From a virus: 49,461 bases of DNA. Shown here piece by piece: positions 24,511 through 30,824 of the stretch; position 1 is the first letter of the stretch, and every line of letters starts with the position of its first letter. Below the pieces are notes generated by a model. The model was not told where the DNA came from and made no database searches. It saw only the letters and a list, made by a program, of their open reading frames with translations. Location: the IMG/VR virus record IMGVR_UViG_3300044499_000067, positions 1 through 49,461 of that record. One strand, given 5' to 3'. The position numbers and the translations under genes are program-made.

Positions 24511-26288
24511 GCTGCACCCGCCTTTCCTTTGCGCTCTTCATCTATCGCGAGCATGCGGTCAAGGTTTTCCAGTTGTCGCCCGGTCTGGCAGAACTGGCGA
24601 AATTCGCAGAACCGACAACTGCCTGTAAACGTCCCTTCCATCGGTGCCTTCGGCAGCGCGTCCAGGTCTGCGTAGTCTTGTTTCAACGCCTCCAGCCTTC
24701 GACCCAAACGGATGGCGTCGCGCTTCCACTGCGCCACAGCGTGGCGTGTGCGACCGATCGGCCCTACCACCATGGCTTTGACATGGAGAGGCTGGCACTC
24801 CTCGTAGGTCACGCCGCCGTGCTGTGGATCGCGGCACTTCCTCCCTGGGTCTTCCAAACCAGGGAGCTTCGAGAACTCCAGCGCGTTGATGTACCCGCTC
24901 TCTACCGATTCGGTGATGTGCTGGCCGAGGCCCCAGATGTAGCCGGTGATCTGGCTGTCAAGCCGGAACGCTTCGATCCATGCTGCGTTGATCTGGTAGG
25001 TTGTGTTATGCGTCACAATGAAATCGTCTGTTACGTAGAGCCCATCAGGTGATTCCACTTGGATGCAACGCATCTCGGCAGGCTCGACGGCTTCGATCTT
25101 CTCGAAGAATCGTAGGATTGCGCGTCGACCTTTGACGACGATCGCACCACGTTTCCGTGGTAAGCGGAATGGCAACGTCGCCGCTGGAAGGCGAATGGAA
25201 ACCTTGTAGGCTTGTTGTTTCGTCCCTTGTGACAAGCGGTAGCGTGCAAGTCCTCCTAAGGACCTCACCAAATAGACGACGTCCTTTGCCATCCTTCTAC
25301 TTACTGTCGTGAAGCTAACGTGGCCGTTGTAGACGTTGCCATCGGTGTCAAGCAATCCCTGAAGAATAGCGGTTCGAGCTTCCACCGAGGCACGAAGATA
25401 CAGTGGTGGGATAAAGCACCTATGGTGGGGACACATAAGGCTAACAGCCTGCTTACCGGCCTTCGTCACCTCTCCGAGTACGTAGGGCTCAACAGGCAGT
25501 TCGTCGTCTGCTTCGAACTGAATCGGTCCTGACACTGGAATAGCAAAGTCAGTTGGGCGCTTCATGATCTGGTCTAGCCGCAAGGTGCGCCATCCCCGTG
25601 ACTTCTCCGAAGACGAATACACCGTCCAGAGGTGGTCCGCTGCACAGTGTGTTACTGCCCCATCAGAGAACGAGACACGATAGGTTGGCAGCTCACCCTG
25701 CGGGAACACGCCGACGACCTTGGTTGGCGCACCGTTAACACCAACCACTTCATCGCCGACGCTCAACGACCCAAACGCGCGCCAGCCATGCGGGGTTAGT
25801 ACTTTTGACCACACGGGCTGGGCTTTGTGGTCGAGCACGCCAACGGCGCCGCCTTGACGCGCGCGGACGGGACCCGCGTCGAGGATGCCCTGCATCACGA
25901 GATCACCCGACTTCGTGAGGGGGTACAAGAACTTCACCTCGACATGCTCAGGCTCAACGGTGAACGGGAAGGCGTCGAGCGGGGTGCGCTCCATCCAGTA
26001 TTTCAGGATCAGGCGCACATTCTGATACGAAAGTCGTGCGAGGTACTTGTCCGCGGGATCGATGTTCTCCAGCGCCCATGCTTTGTAGGCTTTGCGGAAC
26101 GCACGAAGGCTTTCCTTGGTGGTGCCACCCCGAAAGTAGATGGCGAGTGCTTCGTGCGCGGCGCTTCCCGCTTTGAGGTTCGCCGACTCTTCTGGGCTGG
26201 TGTAGAAGAAGTTGTACCGGAGGATCGTCTTCGTCGAGCACGTTGCGACGCAGTTGAGCGAGTTGTTGCTGACCAGGGTGGGTGTCAT
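24507..26288 (-). CDS. Cas4-like PD-(D/E)XK exonuclease interrupted by an intein
   Basis: 593 residues before splicing, about 320 after. The extein has an N-terminal Cys (C17, NCVATC), a His (GSAAHEAL, H45), an acid (GILDAG, D137) and DHK at 153 to 155 that together with TTYQI after the intein rebuild the motif DHKTTYQI. A C-terminal cluster CRFCEFRQFC (558 to 567) gives the other Fe-S ligands. This is the Cas4/AddB-type 5'-3' nuclease family used by phages in recombination and DNA recycling. The intein sits inside the catalytic motif. The last 4 bases overlap the RecA-like gene. Confidence 0.85.
   Translation of the reverse strand: MTPTLVSNNSLNCVATCSTKTILRYNFFYTSPEESANLKAGSAAHEALAIYFRGGTTKESLRAFRKAYKAWALENIDPADKYLARLSYQNVRLILKYWMERTPLDAFPFTVEPEHVEVKFLYPLTKSGDLVMQGILDAGPVRARQGGAVGVLDHKAQPVWSKVLTPHGWRAFGSLSVGDEVVGVNGAPTKVVGVFPQGELPTYRVSFSDGAVTHCAADHLWTVYSSSEKSRGWRTLRLDQIMKRPTDFAIPVSGPIQFEADDELPVEPYVLGEVTKAGKQAVSLMCPHHRCFIPPLYLRASVEARTAILQGLLDTDGNVYNGHVSFTTVSRRMAKDVVYLVRSLGGLARYRLSQGTKQQAYKVSIRLPAATLPFRLPRKRGAIVVKGRRAILRFFEKIEAVEPAEMRCIQVESPDGLYVTDDFIVTHNTTYQINAAWIEAFRLDSQITGYIWGLGQHITESVESGYINALEFSKLPGLEDPGRKCRDPQHGGVTYEECQPLHVKAMVVGPIGRTRHAVAQWKRDAIRLGRRLEALKQDYADLDALPKAPMEGTFTGSCRFCEFRQFCQTGRQLENLDRMLAIDEERKGKAGAA
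25005..25823 (-). mobile_element. Class 3 intein with degenerate LAGLIDADG domain
   Basis: Residues 156 to 428 of the nuclease (273 residues). It starts with Ala (AQPVWSKVLTPHGWR), so a Cys/Ser at position 1 is missing. It has the class 3 WCT set: W221 in CAADHLWTV, C408 in MRCIQV and T429 after the terminal HN. One clean LAGLIDADG motif is present (GLLDTDG, 311 to 317). The equivalent upstream block (YVLGEVTKAG) lacks the acidic residue, so homing-endonuclease activity is probably lost. Splicing should restore the nuclease motif. Confidence 0.85.
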
Positions 26289-26292
26289 ATTT

Positions 26293-26547
26293 TCAGCTAT
26301 TTACTGTTCCGTCGATCGCGGCGCCTGCACGCACGATGCGGAGCAGTTCGGTGTTCGGGTCATGGTGGCAGACGCAGCCTAACTCAATCACGGTGCCCGC
26401 GATGTCGATGAACCAGCAGTGGGTACCCCCACAGACGACTTGGTATGGGTGCACCCGGAACTCCGGTTGAGGGAGCAGCATATGGGCTTTGCCCTGCTGC
26501 GCAACGATGAAGAAGGTACGACTGCCGATGCCGAAGTTGGCGGTCAT
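26293..26547 (-). CDS. Unknown Cys/His-containing protein (84 aa)
   Basis: I prefer the ATG at 26547, which overlaps the TGA of the zinc-ribbon gene (TGATG), over a GTG at 26577. The product is beta-rich at the start, with CGGTHCWF and GCVCHHDPN, which may bind metal. It ends 5 bases before the nuclease start. Function unknown. Confidence 0.55.
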   Translation of the reverse strand: MTANFGIGSRTFFIVAQQGKAHMLLPQPEFRVHPYQVVCGGTHCWFIDIAGTVIELGCVCHHDPNTELLRIVRAGAAIDGTVNS

Positions 26548-26693
26548 CAACGCCCGCGCCCACCACAAGGTTTGCACGCAAGGGCCACGTAGGAAATGTA
26601 TTTACCCAGTAAGAAATCGTCGAGTAAGAAATCGTCGAGGCCGAGCTGCCATTCAAAGAGCCAACCTTTGCATCGTGGGCATTGGCGCATCAT
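26547..26693 (-). CDS. Small zinc-ribbon protein (48 aa)
   Basis: ATGATG start overlapping the stop of the upstream gene. CPRC at residues 5 to 8 and CKPC near the C-terminus give a four-Cys zinc ribbon. The centre is LDDFLLDDFLL, encoded by an exact 15-bp tandem duplication, so the two loops are separated by a recent repeat. Both ends overlap neighbours. Probably a nucleic-acid or protein adaptor. Confidence 0.65.
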   Translation of the reverse strand: MMRQCPRCKGWLFEWQLGLDDFLLDDFLLGKYISYVALACKPCGGRGR

Positions 26694-26923
26694 CAGCCCA
26701 ACCCTTCCTTCTCGTACCACCAGCCGGTGACGACCAGCGTGCCTTCGTCGCCTTTCTTCCACACCTCGCTGTCTTCGGTGATTTGGCTCTTGGGAATCCA
26801 GGTGGGTTTGCCATCGATGAGGACGCGCAGCGCGCGGTCGGTCTCGTGTATCGCTTTGCAGTTGGGGAGAGGCACGTCGTCCTCCGATGACTCGTCGAAC
26901 GGATCGCCATCGAAGCGACTCAT
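26693..26923 (-). CDS. Small acidic protein (76 aa)
   Basis: AAGGAG lies upstream of the ATG at 26923. The product starts MSRFDGDPFDESSEDDVPLP and continues with strands (RALRVLIDGKPTWIPKSQI) and a WYEKEGLG end, which reads like a small SH3- or OB-like beta domain. Its first base overlaps the TROVE gene stop (ATGA). No family recognised. Confidence 0.6.
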   Translation of the reverse strand: MSRFDGDPFDESSEDDVPLPNCKAIHETDRALRVLIDGKPTWIPKSQITEDSEVWKKGDEGTLVVTGWWYEKEGLG

Positions 26924-28254
26924 CGGACATCTCCTTCCTGCGCAATCATCCAGTCGACGATGCGCTCGCTCCAGCCGTTGATCCTGTGCCACCCTCCATG
27001 TGTCACCAATCCCGGTTGGTATGGTGCGACGTTGATGATGTAGCTGTGCTTGGCCCACGGGTGGATCGTCCCGTCGTGTGATTGTTCATCGGTGATGACT
27101 ACGAGGCGCGTGGCGTCGATTCCAAGTCCTTGAATTGCGCGCAACGCAGCCGCGAGGTAGGTCCCACCGTGCGGTTGACTCCGCGTAATCACGTCGGCAA
27201 GTGGCAACCCACGATGATTCGGGACCTCCATGACTGCATTCGAGAACGTGAACACGCGCACCTGACTCACCGTACTGATGAGGATGGCCAGCGCGGACGC
27301 CGCTTCCAACCTTGAAAGCGTTGACTTCGTCGATAACAGGTCGTCCATCGAACCGCTGACGTCGACCACCACGGTGGTTCCTCCGTCCAGCTTCAGGCCA
27401 GCAGGAATAGCTGCCACCATTGCGTCTGAGAGATCTGCGGCGTAGCTCGGCGCGGCTTTGGCCGCTGCGATGAACCGAAATGGCAGCGCTCGTGAGCCTT
27501 CGGCCCCAGCCTGCAATGCCTCTCTTACCAGCTTGCGGTTGACGTTTGCTTGCTCCATGTTCCGAAGATTCTGCAACAGGGCCATGTAGCCTAGTTGACC
27601 CTTTTTCAGGAGGCGCTCGAAGGTCGCTTTCTTGTCCTTCCCTGCTGACAGCGCGACCTCCCACGTGTCAGCGGCCTCTAGCGTCTTGTCGACGAGCTTC
27701 TTCCACAGCGAAGCCTGCTTCATATCTTTGGGTTTCGCGTGTGTGAGGAACAAGACGTCACGCAGTTTCACGTCCTTGTCGCGATTCCACTTCGCGAGCT
27801 GGTACGCTGAGAACTTCGTGAACGCCATTGCGAGACCGCGTTTGACTTGTGCCGCGAGTGGTATGCGACCGTTCTTCCAATAGAGCGACAGGAACTCTGT
27901 CATCTCATCGGGACGTTGGATCACGGCTGCCAACGTCTCACGAATCAGGTGTGCATCGCCGGTGTTTCGCGCTCTATGTGTGAGCTGGAGGGCAAGGAAC
28001 AGCGGTACGTGCCGGAGCTTCCAGTCGGTGCGTGCTTTCACGGCCAAGTCCGCAATCTCAGCGTTGGCTATACCAACGTCTTGGCAGAGCGACACAATGC
28101 GATCCGCAATCTGGCTGCCACTCTCGTAGAACGTCGGCTCCCACAAGAGGCAGGTTGCGACCGTGCGCTCCAATTCTGTCTGCGCAGACTGGCGCGCTGC
28201 ACGACCCCCCTCATGGGTGCGCGCTGTCGACACGGTCTTTTGGTTCGTTTTCAT
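26920..28254 (-). CDS. Ro60-like RNA-binding protein (TROVE + vWA domains)
   Basis: I placed the start at 28254 (444 residues) because GGAGG lies 7 bases before that ATG. Residues of about 30 to 280 are HEAT-like helical repeats with TROVE features (RHVPLFLALQLTHRA, GRIPLAAQVKRGLAMAFTKF, then KLRDVLFLTHAKPKD). From about 290 a von Willebrand A domain follows, with an intact MIDAS (VVDVSGSM, 298 to 302; GGTY; TDEQ). Ro proteins bind misfolded or Y RNAs and assist RNA quality control. In a phage it may act on host or phage RNA during infection. No Y RNA gene is evident adjacent to it. Confidence 0.85.
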   Translation of the reverse strand: MKTNQKTVSTARTHEGGRAARQSAQTELERTVATCLLWEPTFYESGSQIADRIVSLCQDVGIANAEIADLAVKARTDWKLRHVPLFLALQLTHRARNTGDAHLIRETLAAVIQRPDEMTEFLSLYWKNGRIPLAAQVKRGLAMAFTKFSAYQLAKWNRDKDVKLRDVLFLTHAKPKDMKQASLWKKLVDKTLEAADTWEVALSAGKDKKATFERLLKKGQLGYMALLQNLRNMEQANVNRKLVREALQAGAEGSRALPFRFIAAAKAAPSYAADLSDAMVAAIPAGLKLDGGTTVVVDVSGSMDDLLSTKSTLSRLEAASALAILISTVSQVRVFTFSNAVMEVPNHRGLPLADVITRSQPHGGTYLAAALRAIQGLGIDATRLVVITDEQSHDGTIHPWAKHSYIINVAPYQPGLVTHGGWHRINGWSERIVDWMIAQEGDVR

Positions 28255-28428
28255 CTCAGCCTCCAAGATTGGGCGGAGGAACATGCGCACTCAGCAATGC
28301 ATGAAGTAGCTGAGTCCTTCACCATCCACCCACCAAAAGAAAGCCGCCGGGAACAGGCGCAGTCGGTCTTTTTTCCTGAGAAGTATCCGACTACTTCGCC
28401 ACGGCGGCACGTCGTTTCTTTTCTCGCT
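28255..28428. other. Gap with hairpin and possible 24-aa leader ORF
   Basis: The 174 bases before the TROVE gene contain a 6-bp hairpin (GAAGTA-GTCGGA-TACTTC on the minus strand) and a reading frame at 28251 to 28325 (minus, 24 residues, four Cys) whose TGA overlaps the TROVE ATG. Coding support for the leader is weak. A partial copy of the dispersed palindrome (CTCAGCAA) lies near 28290. Confidence 0.3.
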
Positions 28429-28647
28429 TTACGCTGCTTTCGCTTTGCGGGCTTTGTACTTCTTGAGGGCCGGGACTTTCACGATAGGGAGCCCAGCCGC
28501 CAAAGCACGGTTCAACATCTCTTCGAGCGCACAGCCATCCCACGCGGCGGCTACCCGGAGCTGGTCAAGCAGGTCACGGCGAAAGTTGCGGCTGCTGAAT
28601 TTGCAGCGCTCGATGCCGTCGGGAACATGCGTTCGTTGTCGTGCCAT
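28429..28647 (-). CDS. Ribbon-helix-helix (CopG/Arc-type) regulator
   Basis: AAGGAGG precedes the ATG at 28647; 72 residues. After a basic arm (MARQRTHVPDGIERCKFSSR) the RHH pattern follows: a strand, helix FRRDLLDQLRVAAAWDG and helix ALEEMLNRALAAG, with a Lys/Arg-rich tail. RHH proteins bind short palindromes as dimers, so this is a candidate for the factor that recognises the promoter boxes at 28681 and 33332 or the dispersed TGCTSAGCA sites. The partner site is inference. Confidence 0.7.
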   Translation of the reverse strand: MARQRTHVPDGIERCKFSSRNFRRDLLDQLRVAAAWDGCALEEMLNRALAAGLPIVKVPALKKYKARKAKAA

Positions 28648-28656
28648 GTGGGCCTC

Positions 28657-28708
28657 CTTATGCGTTTTGCTTCGTTCCGTTGTCAATCGCTAGCGGCTGT
28701 GGCGTGTG
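28657..28708 (-). promoter_or_regulatory. Promoter/operator element A
   Basis: A perfect TTGACA (minus, 28681 to 28686) stands 18 bases from CATAAG (28657 to 28662). Immediately upstream lies CGCTAGCG and then a CCACACGCCA-type stretch shared with element B at 33332 to 33358. The -10 overlaps the Shine-Dalgarno, so the transcript would be nearly leaderless. Confidence 0.4.
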
Positions 28709-28721
28709 ATGCTGTGGGCCG

Positions 28722-29096
28722 CTAGTCATTGTGGTTTTGCTCTCGCTTCGCTTGGATCACGACCACAGCGGCGATCAGATCGTCCCGCATGTCGCGCAGC
28801 ATTTCTAGTTCGATCTCTTGCTCTTCTGACTGGCTGCCATTCATACAGCGCTTCACACGCTTGATCTCGCGTCGGACCGCGAACAGCTTTCGCTCCGCTT
28901 CGGTGTCGCCTGTCCCTTCGTGGAGCGGATTCTTTCGGCCAACAGATTGACGCGAAAGTGGCTCGGGGAAGAGTTCGCCGAGAAGGTCGAGAGGGATGCG
29001 GCGCAGTCGGCGGCCAAGGGGCACACCGTACTTCCGCTCTAGCCGGTCTTGCTCGCGCAGTCGGTTGCGGACGTTGTTGATGCGGGTGGTGTTCAT
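28722..29096 (-). CDS. Charged helical protein (124 aa)
   Basis: The ATG at 29096 overlaps the stop of the upstream gene (ATGA). The product is strongly charged: a basic N-terminal half (RLREQDRLERKYGVPLGRRL) and then long acidic/basic helices ending KREQNHND, likely coiled coil. No domain recognised. It closes the block that starts at the small-membrane-protein genes and ends in front of promoter A. Confidence 0.6.
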   Translation of the reverse strand: MNTTRINNVRNRLREQDRLERKYGVPLGRRLRRIPLDLLGELFPEPLSRQSVGRKNPLHEGTGDTEAERKLFAVRREIKRVKRCMNGSQSEEQEIELEMLRDMRDDLIAAVVVIQAKREQNHND

Positions 29097-29299
29097 GGCT
29101 TCGCCAGGCACGCTACCGTGATCGCCTGCCCTCCCACCTTAGGGGGATCGGCGAGGACCCACACCATGGCCCAACATGCTGAGCAATAGCTGCCTTTAGC
29201 CTCCGCCTGCGCGATGAAGGACCACGGGGTCGGTTGGTGGCCGAGTTTCACCATCTTCAGCAGGGCTGTGATGCGAAGGGCTTTGGTGAGCGCACTCAT
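29093..29299 (-). CDS. Unknown protein with CxxC (68 aa)
   Basis: The ATG at 29299 overlaps the TGA of the tiny membrane peptide upstream. It starts with an amphipathic helix (MSALTKALRITALLKMVKLG) and contains CSAC in the middle followed by a hydrophobic AMVWVLA segment. Both ends are translationally coupled. Possible metal-binding pair; function unknown. Confidence 0.55.
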   Translation of the reverse strand: MSALTKALRITALLKMVKLGHQPTPWSFIAQAEAKGSYCSACWAMVWVLADPPKVGGQAITVACLAKP

Positions 29300-29382
29300 G
29301 GAAGGACAATCGCCGCGATCACGATGCCTAGCCAAAAACCGATGAAGAAGCCGATTGCCAAGGCTGTGCGATCTCGACTCAT
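29296..29382 (-). CDS. Tiny single-span membrane peptide (28 aa)
   Basis: TTGGAGG precedes the ATG at 29382, which overlaps the stop of the upstream gene; the TGA overlaps the next ATG. The peptide is MSRDRTALAIGFFIGFWLGI followed by VIAAIVLP, i.e. a basic start and one transmembrane span. It shares the terminal AAIVLP with the 35-residue peptide at 32431 to 32538. A membrane-associated regulator or exclusion peptide is conceivable. Confidence 0.6.
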   Translation of the reverse strand: MSRDRTALAIGFFIGFWLGIVIAAIVLP

Positions 29383-29594
29383 ACGTCCTCCAAAGCACGA
29401 AGCATACGCATTTTCTCTCGCATGGTCATTCGTGCAAACTGACTACTCACAAACTGCGCTCGTACTTTTAGTGGATCTTGGCGCAAGACTTCGCAAAAGT
29501 AGTAGAGCGAGCCTTCGGCTGTCGAGTCGTTGTTCACCCACGCAATGTCCTCAGACTTGCCAGCGAGAACACCTGTGAGTCGTTCAGCGAACAT
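29379..29594 (-). CDS. Small phage protein (71 aa)
   Basis: ATG at 29594, 5 bases after the stop of the preceding small ORF. The central segment (SLYYFCEVLRQDPLKVRAQF) fits a common phage pattern in which an aromatic-Cys helix is followed by L-x-x-D-P-x-x-x-R. The same pattern occurs in the gene at 37003, so the two may be distant relatives. Function unknown. Confidence 0.55.
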   Translation of the reverse strand: MFAERLTGVLAGKSEDIAWVNNDSTAEGSLYYFCEVLRQDPLKVRAQFVSSQFARMTMREKMRMLRALEDV

Positions 29595-29599
29595 CCGTC

Positions 29600-29719
29600 T
29601 CAGTTTCGCTCTCGTTCTTCTTTTCCCGTGAAGACGTATTGCGCGGCTCCCGGCGGCCCGCGCCTGGTCCGCGAGTCTCGGGGGTGGGCGTCGGCGGTCT
29701 GCGTGGGGGAGGTAGTCAT
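29600..29719 (-). CDS. Small polar protein (39 aa)
   Basis: The ATG overlaps the TGA of the lipoprotein gene (ATGA). The product is polar and Arg/Thr-rich with no hydrophobic segment (MTTSPTQTADAHPRDSRTRR to ERERN). Support comes from the stop/start overlap chain; otherwise little can be said. Confidence 0.4.
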   Translation of the reverse strand: MTTSPTQTADAHPRDSRTRRGPPGAAQYVFTGKEERERN

Positions 29720-30036
29720 GAGTTTGTGCTCCAACAAGTTCCCCACCAACGATGCTGCCCGCGCCCGTCCACGCTTTCAATCATTGCGCCCAGCACCACA
29801 CAGTCGCGATCAGTGTCCGAACGGCAGCAGCGATTCGCCGGGCATATGTCCGGCGGTTTAGCCGGAGCGTCCGTGCCGATTGGGCAGGACCATACCGGCA
29901 TACAGGTTGCCTGCGGTGCGGGCTCCGCCGACTCGCCATCGCAGCGGAAGGAATCGGGAACCCCACCGCAGCCAGTGACAACGCTGACCAATATGAGCGC
30001 GTGGAGCACATGCATAATCACCTCGACGGTCATCAT
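29716..30036 (-). CDS. Phage-encoded Cys-rich lipoprotein
   Basis: GAGGGAGG precedes the tandem ATGs at 30036/30033; 106 residues. The N-terminus (VEVIMHVLHALILVSVVTGC) is a signal peptide ending in a lipobox (VTGC), so the mature protein should begin with a lipidated Cys at about residue 24. The mature part is small and has eight further cysteines (for example CMPVWSC, CPANRCC), suggesting disulfides in the periplasm. Phage lipoproteins often block receptor use by superinfecting phages; that role is inference. It is expressed in the early arm, unlike a spanin. Confidence 0.65.
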   Translation of the reverse strand: MMTVEVIMHVLHALILVSVVTGCGGVPDSFRCDGESAEPAPQATCMPVWSCPIGTDAPAKPPDICPANRCCRSDTDRDCVVLGAMIESVDGRGQHRWWGTCWSTNS

Positions 30037-30058
30037 CGCCTCCCTCGCGTCTCCTTCG

Positions 30059-30313
30059 TCACTGGGGCGCGCCTCGCCGAGCGGCGATGATGCGCCGCTT
30101 CTCGTCCACGGGACGAATCTCGCTCGCGTCGAATCCGTACTTGCAGCCAAGTTCGCGCCAGTACGAATATACGCGCTCTCGGGCCGCGCCCGCAAAGTCG
30201 CGACCGCTGAGCGCATCGGCCGAACTGAGCGCCATCACGGGTGCGTCCTGAGCCTCACGACTCAGGCGCATGAGTTCATTCCAGTCGGCTTCGTCAATCG
30301 TGAAGTGCTCCAT
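30059..30313 (-). CDS. Small protein downstream of a 13-G tract (84 aa)
   Basis: The ATG at 30313 lies 4 bases after 13 consecutive G on the minus strand, which would act as a very strong but length-dependent ribosome site. The product begins MEHFTIDEADWNELMRLSRE, continues with a helix and has a basic end (RRIIAARRGAPQ). With one G fewer, the frame would join the upstream ORF at 30392. No domain recognised. Confidence 0.55.
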   Translation of the reverse strand: MEHFTIDEADWNELMRLSREAQDAPVMALSSADALSGRDFAGAARERVYSYWRELGCKYGFDASEIRPVDEKRRIIAARRGAPQ

Positions 30314-30392
30314 CGTACCCCCCCCCCCCCTTGGAGTTGGCGAAATGCGAGCACCCAAACGTATGGGTTACTCGACCACGTTTCGGCGTCAT
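30294..30392 (-). CDS. Small ORF crossing the G tract (32 aa)
   Basis: The ATG at 30392 overlaps the stop of the upstream gene (ATGA). The first 21 codons (MTPKRGRVTHTFGCSHFANS) lead into the G tract, read as GGGG, and then a short out-of-frame tail. With 12 or 15 G the same start would be fused in frame to the next gene, giving about 108 residues. It may be the true N-terminal part of that gene if the tract is miscounted. Confidence 0.4.
   Translation of the reverse strand: MTPKRGRVTHTFGCSHFANSKGGGGYDGALHD
30318..30330. repeat. Homopolymer tract, 13 C (+) / 13 G (-)
   Basis: A run of 13 identical bases, the longest G/C homopolymer noticed in the window, lies between two overlapping reading frames on the minus strand. 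Such tracts slip during replication and can switch frames; short-read assemblies also miscount them. Confidence 0.9.
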
Positions 30393-30598
30393 ACTTTGCT
30401 CCCGTCGCGCCACTTTTCGGCGATGGACTTGGCGATCTCGGTGCGCTGGTCGATGATCTCTTGCAGGATCAGCGCCCGCACGATCTTCTCGGCGTTGGGC
30501 CGGGCTTCGTCGTGGAGGTCGATGCAGTAAGCCAAGGTGTGGCCTTCCACGTCTTGGATGAGGTAGAGGCCTGCTTCACGCTTCCAGTGGTACATCAT
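30389..30598 (-). CDS. Unknown small protein (69 aa)
   Basis: ATGATG start overlapping the TGA of the upstream gene. A beta N-terminus (HWKREAGLYLIQDVEGHTLA) is followed by a helix rich in Glu, Ile and Arg ending EKWRDGSKV. No known domain. Coupled at both ends to its neighbours. Confidence 0.6.
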   Translation of the reverse strand: MMYHWKREAGLYLIQDVEGHTLAYCIDLHDEARPNAEKIVRALILQEIIDQRTEIAKSIAEKWRDGSKV

Positions 30599-30789
30599 CG
30601 TCCTCCGTTTCGCACGATACAGGCGATGCCAAGGTTGCTCAGCGCGGCAGCAGCCTTGATCGCGAGGTCGAAGCGGAGGCCGGCAAGCACACTCGTCTCG
30701 GTGTCTTTGCGAAGCACACTCCAGTAACCGCCTTCGGTCACGACCTGTGGTGTAATGTTCTCCGTGAAATCCATATTGATGATCGCCAT
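30595..30789 (-). CDS. Unknown small protein (64 aa)
   Basis: GGAGG lies 5 bases before the ATG at 30789. The product is beta at the start (AIINMDFTENITPQVVTEGG) with a helical, Ala-rich second half. A TTGACA (30819 to 30824) that overlaps the helicase stop, with TATGGA 17 bases on, could give this gene its own almost leaderless transcript. Function unknown. Confidence 0.6.
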   Translation of the reverse strand: MAIINMDFTENITPQVVTEGGYWSVLRKDTETSVLAGLRFDLAIKAAAALSNLGIACIVRNGGR

Positions 30790-30795
30790 GTGTCC

Positions 30796-30824
30796 TCCAT
30801 ACACTTGTGGGATTTGCGTGTCAA
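30796..30824 (-). promoter_or_regulatory. Promoter candidate D at the helicase stop
   Basis: TTGACA (minus) is built from the last Thr codon and TGA stop of the helicase gene, with TATGGA 17 bases downstream and the ATG of the next gene only 6 bases further. Consensus -35, weak -10, very short leader. Confidence 0.3.

Noticed and set aside
28379-28420. Intrinsic terminator near the T-run at 28370
   Set aside because: The 6-bp hairpin and the T-run are not in the correct order on either strand.
28429-28647. Lysogeny module (repressor plus integrase)
   Set aside because: An RHH regulator is present, but no integrase, recombinase, attachment site or Cro-type repressor is visible, so temperate life is not supported.
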